A stretch of DNA of 64,000 nt from Struthio camelus (lineage: Eukaryota; Chordata; Aves; Struthioniformes; Struthionidae), in assembly GCF_040807025.1 (NCBI RefSeq), contig NC_090964.1, positions 5,766,001-5,830,000 on the forward strand. Direction: 5' to 3'. The position numbers were made by a program, and so were the translations under genes. Below are positions 22,716-34,900 of the stretch, piece by piece. Under the pieces are notes generated by a model that saw nothing but the letters and a program-made list of their open reading frames with translations, ran no database searches and was not told where the DNA came from. Each line of letters begins with the position of its first letter. Positions within the stretch are counted from its first letter, which is position 1.

Positions 22716-25706
22716 GTATGCCGCTCCCTTCCTCCAAAGGGCCTGGGTGGGTGACGCCTTTCGGAGGTCATGCTGTTCGTGGCGAGTGTTGCAACAGGCA
22801 GAGTCAGTGGGTAACAGCACGGCGGGAACCCCCGTCGGCCTCCCGCTCGCCCTTTCTTTCTGCGGCTGAACGAAGCTGCCTTTTTTTCATCTCGTTGGCG
22901 GGGGACCAGAACTCATCAACTCTCCGTTAGCCGCCCGGCGTTGGGTTGCTCGCTTTTTCTTCTTTTTCTATTACCCGACAAAGAAACAATTCAAAGGGAG
23001 GGGGGGGAACAAAACCAAAACCGAGCCTGTGCCGGAGGCACGGAAAGCATCCCTGGGTGCGCTTAACAAATAAAGACCGGTCGGGCGCCCGGCTGCCTGC
23101 CGCCGCCGCCTGCCGCCGCGCAGAAACGCGTCTGTAGGTGATTCGGTGGAATTCACAGCGTCGTCCGGCACGGCGAGGGGTGTTAAAGGAGAGATTCGGG
23201 GATAAACCAAGCACTATGTAAAGCGGCTCTTAAAGCCCAACGTGTTCTTTCGCGTTAAGACGCGCGCAAGTCTAACGCAAAAGGCCATCGATTGATCTCC
23301 AAGCCGCGTTTCGCCGCCAGCGGGCTGGCGCCCCGCCGGCACCGGCGTTTTGGGGTGAACGCGGCTCCGAACGGGAAAACAACGCCCGGCCCGCGCCGGC
23401 CGAGCCCGGCGCGAGAGCAAAGGCTGCTGCGAAGAAAACGCTTTCAAACCAGACACCGCCAGCCTCCGCTCGCCTGAGTACTCCTCAGCGAGGCAGACCC
23501 ACCTGCGCTCTCTCCCCCGAACGGGCGATGCATCATGATCCTCTTTAATTAAAAAGGGTGTCGCTCTCCTACGGAGCCAATGCACAACCCGGCGGCGGGA
23601 GGCGTCCCGGCACGGGCGATGCTCCGGCGCCTGCTGGGGCCCGACCTCCTCTCCGGCAGCACTTTCGCTTTCCGGGTAGGTGCGAGGGAGAACTGCTCGA
23701 ATCAATCAAGGGCCACGATAAATCATTGCTTCATAATTAACCGTAACGGTTATTAACCGGCCGGGAGCGAACGGCGCTCGGCCGCCGCCGGGCTTTTGGC
23801 TCTCGCAGGCCGGCTGCGGCGCTGCAATCACAGCGCTGCACTCCTTGCCCTGCCTCGAGCCGCCCAAAAGCCCGACGGGACGGGGGGGAACAGGGGCATC
23901 TCCCCACAATTTGGGGAGCTCGCGGGTGCCGGGCTGGGGTGGCGCGCGCGAGCTGTCCGCGGCTATTAACTTGCAAATCGCGCGGGCGTCAAGAGGCACG
24001 GGGGACCGGCTTCGATGGGAGGTTTAGGGAGCAGCTTCTCCCCAGGCAGTCGTTTGCTTGCTCTCCGGGAATAAAACAGCCGTCCCTTGAGAACCTCCAA
24101 ACCAAAATCTCGGAGGTTTCCGGAAGATCCGGCCTAGCTGAATGCAGTCACTTAAAGCCCAGCCGGGAAACGCGTGAAGACCCTGACGCCGAAGCAGGAG
24201 CCGGCTCAGGACCCGGCTGTCCCCGGGCGCTGCGCGAGTGCCAGGGGACGGGCAGAACGGGCGCCCGCGGGAAGAAAAACCGTTTCATCTCAGCCGCAGC
24301 CACGTGGATTTTGGCCTCTCCCCCAAACGATAACGCCCTGCGGGCCGGCAGCCGAAGGGCGCGCGCGCCGGGAGCGGGGCCGAGCCCCTCGTCCCGCTTT
24401 TGCAGGGGGCCGAAGCGATGCTCGGAGGCGGGCGGTGATTTCCCCGCCCGGAGCAGAGCAGGGATCCCGGCGCGCCGAAGCTCTCCTCGCCCCTGGTTCG
24501 ACTCCCCCAAAACCGCCCGCACGGGGCAACCGGGAGCAGCAGGAGAAACCCGCTCGCTCAGAAACCATCGGTTTTCCCAAGTCGGGAGGTCCCGAACGAA
24601 GCCGCCCGGCGCTTGCCCGGCAAAACGAGGCGTTTTCCCCAGCTTTTCTGCTCTTTCCCCTCTGCTCCGGAGGGAGGACGTTTTTTCGGGGCAGCTGCCC
24701 TCCTTCGGCGGCAGCCCGAGCTGGGAGACGGAGGGAGGGAGGGAGGGCTGCGACGGCGGCCGATCCGCCGAACGGTTTCTCCCAGCCCGGTGACGAACTC
24801 GGATGCTCCTGCGAAAGAGGAAGCCGGTTTTCGAAAAAAAAACGCCGTGACACCTCGCTCGGTAAATGTGTTCCTTGCTGGGGTTTGTTTTGTGTTGGTT
24901 TTTTTTCCCCCTCTGGTGTAATTAGTTTTAATTGCAACAACAAACGAGACCTTTCTCTCAAGATAATTATACAAAACATTGAATTAAATTACTACTAGGG
25001 ATTTTTTTTTTCCCCTCGCCCTCAGCGTCCTTTCAAGCAACCATCCGATCAACATTTCCTGTGCCGCTTTTGCTGCGCTTGCGTTACCAGCCAGCGCGGC
25101 GGAGAGGTGCCCAGGCGCGCTCAGCGGAGAAAGGACCGTTCTGCCCCAGGTGTCTCCGACATGCACAAAGCTCCGAGTTACTCCCCAGCGCCGCGCTGCC
25201 GCCCAAAGGATGCTCCAGGCGCCCCTCAGCGCGAGACCCTCCGGGCAACCACGGCCGCCGCAGGGCCGGCGCGGCCAACGCGTCCTGGTTTGCCCCGCAG
25301 GTAAAAGAGGAGCTTTTTAATGTTTTTATTCGCCCATTTGGCATTAATCAGCCCCAAAGCGCAGCGTTTCAGCCCCGATTCTTCGCTGCCCTCCGGAGAG
25401 CGGCATCCGACAGACCCTTTCTGAAACGCTCCCTCCTTCTACAAAACCAGGGAGCCTGCTGGAAAGCTGGCGCAGACCCTCGCTTCCCGGCCAAAATCCT
25501 CCGCCCGGGGAGCCGGCCCAGCCGGCTGCCTGCCTGCGCAGACCTGACCCCCAGCAACGCATCGGGAGAGGCGCGCAGCGGGCCCACCTTCCCCTGCAAG
25601 CCCGGAGGAAGCCAGCAGCTCTCGGCACGCCCGGAAGGGCAAAACCCCCGAGCTGCTCTTCCCGCCCCGCGCCCCGCCTGCTGAGCACCGGCGCAGCTCA
25701 TCGCAG
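22716..25706. other. Intergenic, MECR upstream flank
   Basis: CpG-rich DNA with AT-rich patches at 23540-23560, 23695-23760 (four MYB-like hexamers, see findings) and 24890-25000 (TAATTAG, TTAATTGC, AATTAAATTACT). No supported gene. Confidence 0.6.
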
Positions 25707-25808
25707 GTGCGGAGCCTCCTTAAGGCCGCGGCGCGCTGGGCGGGCCTGACCCGGCGGGGGCGGCGCTGCGCCGTGACGCTGCTGGCAGCGCAGCGCATCG
25801 CGGCCGGG
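25690..25808 (+). promoter_or_regulatory. MECR: MECR CpG promoter / 5'UTR
   Basis: Very CpG-dense sequence continuous with MECR exon 1. An upstream ATG at 25707 is in frame with the MECR start at 25809 and has no stop between. If transcripts begin upstream of it, a 34-residue longer N-terminus is possible. Transcription start is not determinable by eye. Confidence 0.45.
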
Positions 25809-25951
25809 ATGCTGCGGGCGGCGGCGGCGGCGCGGGCGCTGCGCGGGGCGCGGGCCCCCCCCGGGCGGGCGCGCTCGGCCCCGGCCGCGGCCCCGGCCCG
25901 GCCGCGGGGGCTGCTCTACGCGCGGCACGGGGAGCCGGCGGCCGTGCTGCA
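25809..25951 (+). CDS. MECR: MECR coding exon 1
   Basis: Encodes the mitochondrial presequence and the first strand ([13 protein letters not shown]). 143 bp; ends two bases into codon 48 (CA) at donor GTAAGG. Confidence 0.9.
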
Positions 25952-28900
25952 GTAAGGGCGAGCGGGGCGCGTTGCAATGGCGGGGGGGGGCGGGGGGCGC
26001 GTTGTAGTGGGGGGTAGTTGTGGGGTGGGGGTGCATTGCAACGGGTCGTGGGGGTGGGGGGGGCAAGGCTGAGGGTGTTGCAATGTGGGGACAGGGATGG
26101 GGTGGGGGCCCATTGCAATAGGGGACAGGGGTGGGGTGGGGGCAAGGCTGAGGGCATTGCAATGGGGATGGGGGGCAGGGGTGGGGTGGGGGCACATTGC
26201 AATAGGGGGCAAGGGTGGGGGCAAGGCTGAGGGCATTGCATTGGGGGTGGGGGGCAGGAGTGGGGTGGGGGCACATTGCAATAGGGGGCAGGGGTGGGGG
26301 CAAGGCTGAGGGCATTGCATTGAGGGTGCAGGTGTAGAGTGGGGGTGCAGGTGTAGAGTGGGGGGGCAATGCAGTGGGGGTGCAGGTGTAGAGTGGGGGG
26401 GCAATGCAGTGGGGGTGCAGGTGTGGGGTGGGGGTGAGGTTGGGGCATCGCAGTGGGGGTGCAGATGTGGGGTGGGAGCACTGCAATGGGGCCGTGCCTG
26501 GCTGAGGGTGCAGTGGGGGGGGGCTCTGGGTGCCCTGGGAAGAGCAGCGCTGGGGTACCTGGGGGTGCTGTTGGGGATGTGTTTTGGGGGGCATCGGGGC
26601 TTGGCTGGCCCGGGGGCAGCAGGCAAGAATGGGCTGTACAGACCCCTGGAGGAGAGAGGGCAGCCAGACCTCAAAAGAGGTTTTTAAAGTTGTTTTATCT
26701 ATAGTTACAATTGTTCTCCTGAAGTCCAGAGTATCCTAGCGAAGCTCTGCTGGGGCTGTTAGGAAGATGCAAAAAAAGCGCTGGTGGGCCTGCGAAGAGA
26801 GGGGTCTGCGGCGAGGAAAGAGCCTGGACTTGGGGTGATGCACTGTCCCCACAAAGACCTACGTGAGAGGGAAGCGATCTTCGCCAGCGCTCTGCAAGCT
26901 TCCCCGGGGGCGCGAAGGCCGGAGAGGGGGTGGAGGGACCCGTAGGGACGTGGGTGACTTTGCTTTATGCCGGAGCATCATAAAGTTTGGCAACGCAGCG
27001 GAGCCCGTTGGCGAGAAACGCCCTCGGGGCGGGGGGCAACTCGCTCGCTTTGGCCTCGGGTATCCGGGGAGAGGCGGCGGTGGTCTTCGTGCCGCGGTTG
27101 TGCAAGCGCTGCGTCAGCCAGCACCGCCCCGGCGGGTTTTCCCGCGCATCAGCCGGGGACGGCCGCCGGCCAGTTCTCCTCGGCCTCTGTCTTGTGCAAG
27201 ACGAGTCGCCCTGTGATCTTTTAGTCACGCCGTTTCTCAGAAACTCTTGCTGCTTTTGGAAAAGGCTGTTCGGGGTGCAACTTCCCCCCGAGGCTGAAAC
27301 GGGATGGCACAAGCCATAAAGCACAAGAGCGGGTTAAACGATGAGGCTCTTGCACGATCTGCTAGCTCGAGTAAGGTCGGTGACCGTCGCTTCGCAGGAC
27401 AGCACCGCAGGTGTTGTTAGCCAGGTCCGTGGGTGCGATTATAGCAGCGTCTAGCAAAAATCTGCTGACGTTTCTATCGTAAAGCCAATTTTTCGAGGGG
27501 CCTCTACACTGAGAAACTCTTTTTTCCCGCAGAAATATCAGCGCCAGTAACTGGGGCGCGATGTTGGATGCTGCAATGGAGACCTCGCTGTTACGTTCAT
27601 GGCCCGAGGTGCTGGCACGGGGCTGATGCTAGGCAGGGGTGCTGGAGAGAATTAATTTTAATTTCAATATACACTGTTTCCCCCCCCCCCCATAACTTAA
27701 TGGGAGGAGAGGGAGGGATGCGGGTCTCCCCGGGTCACAACTCGAAAACGCTGGCCGCGACCGGAGCCTCGCTCCGTGGTCCAGCGAGCGCCTCCTGCAG
27801 CAGAGCCCGTCCGCAGCTCCACGCGCCAAGGAGAGATCTGAATCGCTCAGACGTGCAAAACCCAGGAAAGCCCCAAACGCTCCAATTTGCTGCCTGACAA
27901 GGTAGCAAAAAAATACGTAGCGTGGGAACCGTGGTGCTCGCCATCCCATGGGGACGGCCAGGCGTGGTCTCACGGTGGGCAACGGACATCAGGAGCCCAT
28001 CAGCCTCCTGCGGCTGAGAAGCAAACGCGGAGCGGAGATCAGCAGGGAAACCCCTTGGAGGATGGCGTGGTACCGCGCAGGACTCCAGCCGCTCTGCAGA
28101 AGTGCTGGATATGCCTGCAGCCAGAAATGCCTCTAAATGAGCCCATGCATCTGTAATGTTAATTTTTAAACCTTGGGGATCGCAACACTTTGAGCAGAGT
28201 CACCGTACGTTCATGCAGGAACCTTAGCAAGGCTGTAGGAATTCAGTTTGAAGTAGGTTTGCAAGAAACCAACTTTATTGTGCTAATTCTGGTGTGTGGT
28301 TTAAGCAGTAGCTGCTGATGCTTTTTCCTGGGATGTTATATGCAAGCAACTTAATCCATGGGGGAAGGCCACCTTGCTAAAAACTCCCAGTTTTGAGCAA
28401 AGTGCACGGAAGTCAGGACTCCTGGTCGCACCCAGGAGCTGCGGAGCCGTGTCCCGCTTGCGAGCGTGGTTCTCGCGACGCGGCCGGGCGGCCTTCCCGC
28501 GGCGCGGTCCTGCCCCGTGCGCGTCTCGCCGTTGCCTGCGCCACGTCCTGGCACCCCAGCGTCGTCGGGAAAGAGAGATCTGGTCCCGCGTCTGCCACGG
28601 GCCTCGGCTGGCTGCCTTCTGCCTCGCTTCCCTGGCAGCCCGAAGCGAAGCTGTGCTTGGTTTCTGCTGCGACCCCGAAGGTGTTTCCCTCCCGACAGAC
28701 TGCCCCAAGCCTTGTCCTGCTGCTTGCAAATCAGCTGGGGGAGAAAATTGGTGCAAAAGGCAGAAGGAGAGAGGATGCTACGGGGGTGTTGTGCCTGGGG
28801 TCCGGCTCGACCCCGGAGCCGGCAGCCGTGCTGGGACGCTCTCGCTGCAGCTGGGAGGGATTTGGCCTTTCGTGGTGGGCTCAGAAAAGGCTATGCAAAA

Positions 28901-31900
28901 GGGGGCAGGCACCTGCTGACTGGTTGCGTAGCTGTTGCTAAAAGTGCGACCTGGAGCCTGATGCCCTGACCCAAACCTGGAGTCAGGAACGTATCTGAGC
29001 GCGAGCTTGCGTGCTGCTCGGCCCGGGAGCCGCCTCTAGCTCTGGTCCCGGCCGGCTCGCGAGCGAGTCTCCAGCCAGAAGGGTCAGCGCCCTGACATGC
29101 CGTTTGGCTCAGCTCCCCGTAAGACTCTCGATACAATTTTGGGGAGTCTTTAACAGCCTGATTACAGGATGCAAATTCCTGCGGGCTAAAAGCCTCCTGA
29201 CAAGTGCGTCGTACTATTTAATTCCAAGCTCAAAGCTGTCTAGAAATCAGCCGTGCAGCTTCGAGGAGGGGAAGGGGGGAGACGCTTTGCCAGCACAGGA
29301 CAAGCTGTGAAAAGAATCGAGTATACCGTTCCTAATGACATGTACTTAGCAGGATGTAATTGCAGCAAATAACTGTTCTTAAAATTGGCAGTCGCGCAGG
29401 GGCTGCGCTACCTCCTTTTCAGAGCCGGTAGCTCGCTCAAATGTAGTTAAAATTGCCCTCATCTTGCAAATGGGCAAGTCTCAATGGATTTGCCCTGGAC
29501 GGGAGATAGGGCAGACAGTAATCAAGCGCTGGGCTCCTCTTTCTTGTGATCTCTGTCGCAGGGCGCTTTCTGGCTCCCGCTCTCCGGAGTAACTTCTCTC
29601 CGTACGCGACCTCTTGCTGCACCCTGCCTTTCTTCCTTTGCTTCCTGTAATGACGCAGAGCTGCTGGGTGCTCGGAGTCGTGTGGTCACAAGGCCCAAGG
29701 CATCCCAAAAGTTTTAGCAGCTACCTGGTGTTACGTGGCAGTTCTCCCTGCGGCCGTGCAGCTCCAGGAGAAAGCGGGCTTGTGGGAGTCCTTCACGTCT
29801 TTCCAAGGGAGATAAGCTAAGTTTAAGCAACCCTTCTAACCCTGCTCTTCCTCCAGTGTAAGAGCGTTTCCATCTGCTTTAAAACGGTCTTGTGGCAAAG
29901 GGGTTGGGGAGGTCTTCTGCCTTGGAGGAGCTTTTTTCCATGCAAGAAGTATTGGGAGTTCATCCCTACCCCCGGCACTGCTGCCCACAGCTCCCTGGGA
30001 AGAAGGCATGGTGAGGACATGTCCCCAGGTAGAGGGGGTGGTTTTTGGGGAGCAGTGGAGTCTTGATGCAGTTGTCTTAGGTTGGATATTGGGCTTTTTG
30101 CTAAAGGAGACCAGGCTGAGGTGATAGCAAAATACGTTGTGGGGAAAAGAGTGCTGTGGCATATTAGACATAAGATAATACAAGAATCTCTTTTCAGGTT
30201 ATACCATGTGCAAAAGACATCAGCCAAGCACATATTAATGCACTTCTACTTTGTGTGTCCCTGTGCAGACTAAAAGACCTAGAGATGGCCAAGCTGGGGG
30301 ATTCTCATGTTCATGTCAAGATGTTAGCAGCCCCTATCAATCCAGCAGACATCAACATGATCCAAGGTAACCCGGCTTCTGCAGCTCAACTGCCTTTTTG
30401 CTGCCAAGCAGCTTAATTTTCATTCCATCCATGAAACGCTCGCCTGTTCTCCCTGATGAGCACCGTGCTGTCAGGCACAGACCACACAAATGGGCCGCTA
30501 GACTGTCTGTGATGTGCCCAGCAGGACATCTGAAACGGTTCAGAGCCCTGTTCCTGGTGTTATCCTGGGACTAGCCCTTAGCACACCAAGGGGAGAAGCT
30601 TGTGATTCACCACAGGCTTGGTGCAAAGCCATCTGCTCCTCACGCTCTGGCTTCCTTGCAGGGACGTACGCCATCCTCTCCGAGCTGCCGGCAGTAGGGG
30701 GCAATGAAGGCGTTGGCCAAGTGGTGGAGATCGGCAGTCGTGTGACGTCCGTGAAACCTGGCGACTGGGTGATCCCAGCAGACACTGGACTTGGTGAGCC
30801 AAACTCCTGGGGACAGGTCCATGGTGCAAGAGTGGTAGCTTCATTGGCTGCGCGGATGAGTATGGCAACGTGGGCTGCCTGTTGGCTTATCTCATAGCTT
30901 TTGGCTAGTATCATCCACTGCAGACCTCGGCACGTGGCCAGCACAGGGCACAGCTCACCCCGTGTCTCGGCCAGGAAGACGCTTGCTGAGACCCGGGGCA
31001 GTAGTGACCTCCCCAGCACGCTGCAGCAGTGGCGTTTGGCAGGGACCTGACGCGAGTTTCTGGCACATGCCTGTGCTTTAACGGGTAGGAAATGCACTTT
31101 GGTGTGGTGATGGGCAGAGCTGTGGGGACAGTGCCAGCACTTAGACCTGCACGAACGTTTCGGCTAAGCTTGCTACTGGGGACCAGGGCTTGGTGGAGCA
31201 GAAGATGGTTTTCCCAAAATGAAGGGTGCTACAGGTATTGCAGAGGTCACGTCTGGAGCAGCTGGTTGCTCCTGTCATCCCTGGAGCTATCTAGACCCCG
31301 TATCATCCATGGTCACCAGCAAGGTCTTCCTGGGTGCTGCCCTCACCTGTAGCACCTCGTCCCAGGGGCTTTTCAGGGTGCTTGGCACCGCTGGCGGCTG
31401 TTACGGCAGAGCTGAGAGCAAACCCATACCCTGAGTAAAGCCCAAGGCTCCTGTTCCCGGCATCTCCCTGGCACTCCTGCATCCCTTTGCCTCCCTTGTG
31501 AGCTGTTGCTTTCAGGGTTGGCCCAAGAGATTTAGGGGTTTATCCGCCCTAGAGCTGTCCTGGAGCAAAATCATTCCTCTCCGAAGTGCTGTATTTGCTT
31601 AGCACAGCTATAATCACATGCACCTCCCAGGTACAGCAATTACATCTAATCGGATGTGACTTAAAAAGAAAAAAACTCCATTAGAGAATGTTCCAGGCGA
31701 GGAAAGCAGCAGTTGGAATCCATTTAGTGCCATATTAGCCTAATCATAAATATAATGGGCTGTATTGTCTCAGACGAGAAGCAGCTGGATAGCTGACGGA
31801 GCTGTACAAAGGCCTCTTAATATCTTACCTGTTTCTGTACAGTTTCAAGCATTATTCTTTCTGTCGCTTGTTTTTGAACGCTTTTTTTTAAGGGAGCTCG

Positions 31901-34900
31901 GTAGCTGATACCAACCACAGTGAGTCAGGCTGCCATTGCCCTTCGTCCGCAGGAACGGTAGGGCCCCAGGGAAACGCAGGGTGCAAAAGAGGTGACGCGG
32001 GCCGCGTGTGTCCCTGCGCCTTGCTGCCTCCCCGGTGCTCCCCGGCATCGGTACCGCAGGCGCGGGAGCTCGCGTGGGTCGTGCTCGCTCATCGACGTTG
32101 CTTGTCGTAACGCGAGAACCCGAAGCACTTCCAAGGTGAGCAGTGGCGGTGCCGTTGCTTGTGCTACACTTGAATTCAGAAATAATTTGGTTTTCTGTAG
32201 TGTAGCGCCATCGCGGGCCTTCTGAACCGTTATAAAACGTTATAGCAATCTGCTGTTCTCTGGAAACAACTGGGTTTTGTCACATCTGCTTATGGCTTCT
32301 TCACAGACACGGGATAAAGCATTTAACCTGCGCAAGGTTGTACTTATATCTCACTGCAGTTCTCTCCTTAAGAGTGCTTTGATGGGAAAGCATGGGAATT
32401 TATTTTTAAACAAATGTCTCCTGTGCTACTCGAAAATACCAATGGCCAGAAAAATTGCCAGTTCAGGTTTAGCATAAGAGCTTGTTCCTTGCCTATTTCT
32501 TTTCAAAAGGCTTTTTCACTTAATGGGGGAAGGAAAGCTATCTAGTTAAGATCCAAATGTGATGTTTTTAAACGTTAAAAAAGGTAAATGGATGATAGGG
32601 GGTTAAATCTGATATAGAGTCACTAAATCTAAGTAAATTGGCTTTGAATATATGGGCTCATCTGTAGGATATGGAGTATTTCTATTAGCTCTGCGCACTC
32701 TCTGCACTCAAGGAGCCCCAGTCCTATTATGCATCTAGGAAATGATTAGACTTTTCTAGGTATTAAATCTCTCTTGTTCCTGGGCAACCGGGGATTCGTC
32801 TCCTGTCTCCCGCAGGTGTCCTAACAAGGCAAAGGCAGTGTGCGCTGCGAGGTGTATGATAGTATTTTGCCTAGAAACCCTGTAAATGGCATCGCAGTCG
32901 TTCAGTGCGTGTACGGACTGGGGGGAACCTCTCTTACCCTGGGACATTGGGCACGTTTCACACCAGCAGTGTCGGCGTGCGGGACGCGACGGCCCTTGGA
33001 GCAGCAAATCCCAGGAAGCAGAAGCAGAGCCGCTTTGCCAGCGGTGCAGAGCAGGGTGCAGATACCTGCCGTGGGAGCTCCCCTCGGCCCCGGGGTCGTT
33101 GCTTGCTGATACGCAAACCCAGCAGAGGCTGCCGAGCAACCCACAGTCTCTCTGCTGTGCTGTGGAGAGCGGAGGCAGGACTTTGCAGATCTTGTGCTGT
33201 CGGCTGAGCGTACGCTAGATTTGCACAAGTGCCCTCAAAGCCTACGTGGAGACTGAGCTCCTAAGGTGTTTTTGCATCTTTCTGAACAAGTCCTGAAGAA
33301 ATGCATGAAATTGCAATGAAACCTTACCTCCGGCCTGCAAATTGCTTTGGGCACCAGCTGTCGGTGGGTTTCCCCTCTTTTGGTGAAGTGTTTCCTGTGC
33401 CCTAGGGACGTGGCGGACGGAAGCAGTGTTCCCCGAAGGGACCCTGCTGCGAGTGCCCAGTGACATCCCCGTGCTCTGCGCCGCCACCCTGAGCGTCAAC
33501 CCCTGCACGGCGTACAGGATGCTGGCCGACTTTGAGACCCTGAGGCCGGGTACGTGTTGGGCTGCAGGGACCCGAGGTTCTCATCAGCGTTACCCATCAG
33601 CTGTGACCCGTTTCGTGAAGACGGGGACACAAATGTGTGGCTTCCCCTCACTGCAGCCAGTCTTGGCAAATGTCCCGGCAGCGCCAGGAGGGGAGTCTGC
33701 ACGGCTGGAGAGAAGAGGGATGGTTGCTTGCGGTTCCCTTGCCAAAATCCACTAGTCCTCACAGCCAGGGGCACCTGAAAGGCTGCCTTGCGTGCGGTAC
33801 CGTGGAGGAAATGAGTTTTAGTGGGCCTATCAGTCACTTCTGCACCAAATCCTTAACCCAAGTAGTCTCGCCATCACAGCCCTGGCAGAGGTGGAGGCAG
33901 AGCAGTTGCCTTCTCCTTCCCGAGGGCAAAGCAACAGCACGGGCCTTGGCATGGGGCTCAGTGTCACACTAGCTGGGCTCTTAGCTTGCGGGCAGGAGGC
34001 CACCGGTCCCCCAGGAGTGCTCAAAGGCCGAGCTGAGCCGGTTTCTGTGCTGCTCCACAGGTGACTCTGTCATCCAGAACGCTGCCAACAGCGGCGTGGG
34101 CCAGGCCGTGATCCAGATCGCGAAAGCCTCCGGCATCAGGACCATCAACGTGGTCCGAGACAGGTGAGTGGTGGCGTGGACGGCTGGAGACCCCTCCTGG
34201 GAAGGTAGGAGGTTTCCAAGGAGCAGGAAAGGAGGGCGAGCAGGGAAGGCTGAAACGCTGACAACGCTGGTGAGATGGGAGGAGACCCCCGTCAGCAGCA
34301 GCTGGGGTTAGCGCAGGCTCCCATGGCGGAGAGGGGCTGGAAGGTGCCTCCCAGCCTCTGCTCTACCACATCTCCTGCATGTCTGCATGTGAGCAAGAGG
34401 GAGATGAAGGTGATGCTCTTTCCTTTCTGACTAATCAGAAATGTCTCTTCCCCCCCCACGCCCACAGACCTGATCTCCCAAAGCTGGTGGAAAGATTGAT
34501 GTCCCTTGGTGCAGACCATGTCATCACAGAAGAAATGCTGAGAAAGCCAGACATGAAGGATTTATTTAAGGTACTCACTGTTGATCCCTCCAGAGAGAAA
34601 ATCCAAGGCTGTCCCAGTTGCTCCGTACTTTGAGCAAAGGTGCAAGGATGCTGGAAAGGACAAATATGAAATAAGCTCTTCCTAATTCGCCAGGCAGGCA
34701 ACCATCATGTTCAGGCTGTAAGTCATTAAGGACAGATATGAGGTTAACAAATAGCATTCTTGCACTCTTTCCTAAGTCACTAGTTGCCATGCATATTTAT
34801 CCTCTCATGTAACTGAACGTGCCCATCTGCTAATAGAAATATGTACTAAATCTGCCAAACTCCTGGTCTCAAAGTGCCTTTCACAAAGTGTTGCCTTACC

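Noticed and set aside
22133-22869. Cys/His/Met-rich ORFs resembling zinc-binding proteins
   Set aside because: They are translations of an alternating TG/CA tract, open in several frames on both strands.
25698-26594. Pro/His-rich minus-strand ORF overlapping MECR exon 1
   Set aside because: Antisense translation of a G-rich minisatellite plus exon 1; no family features.
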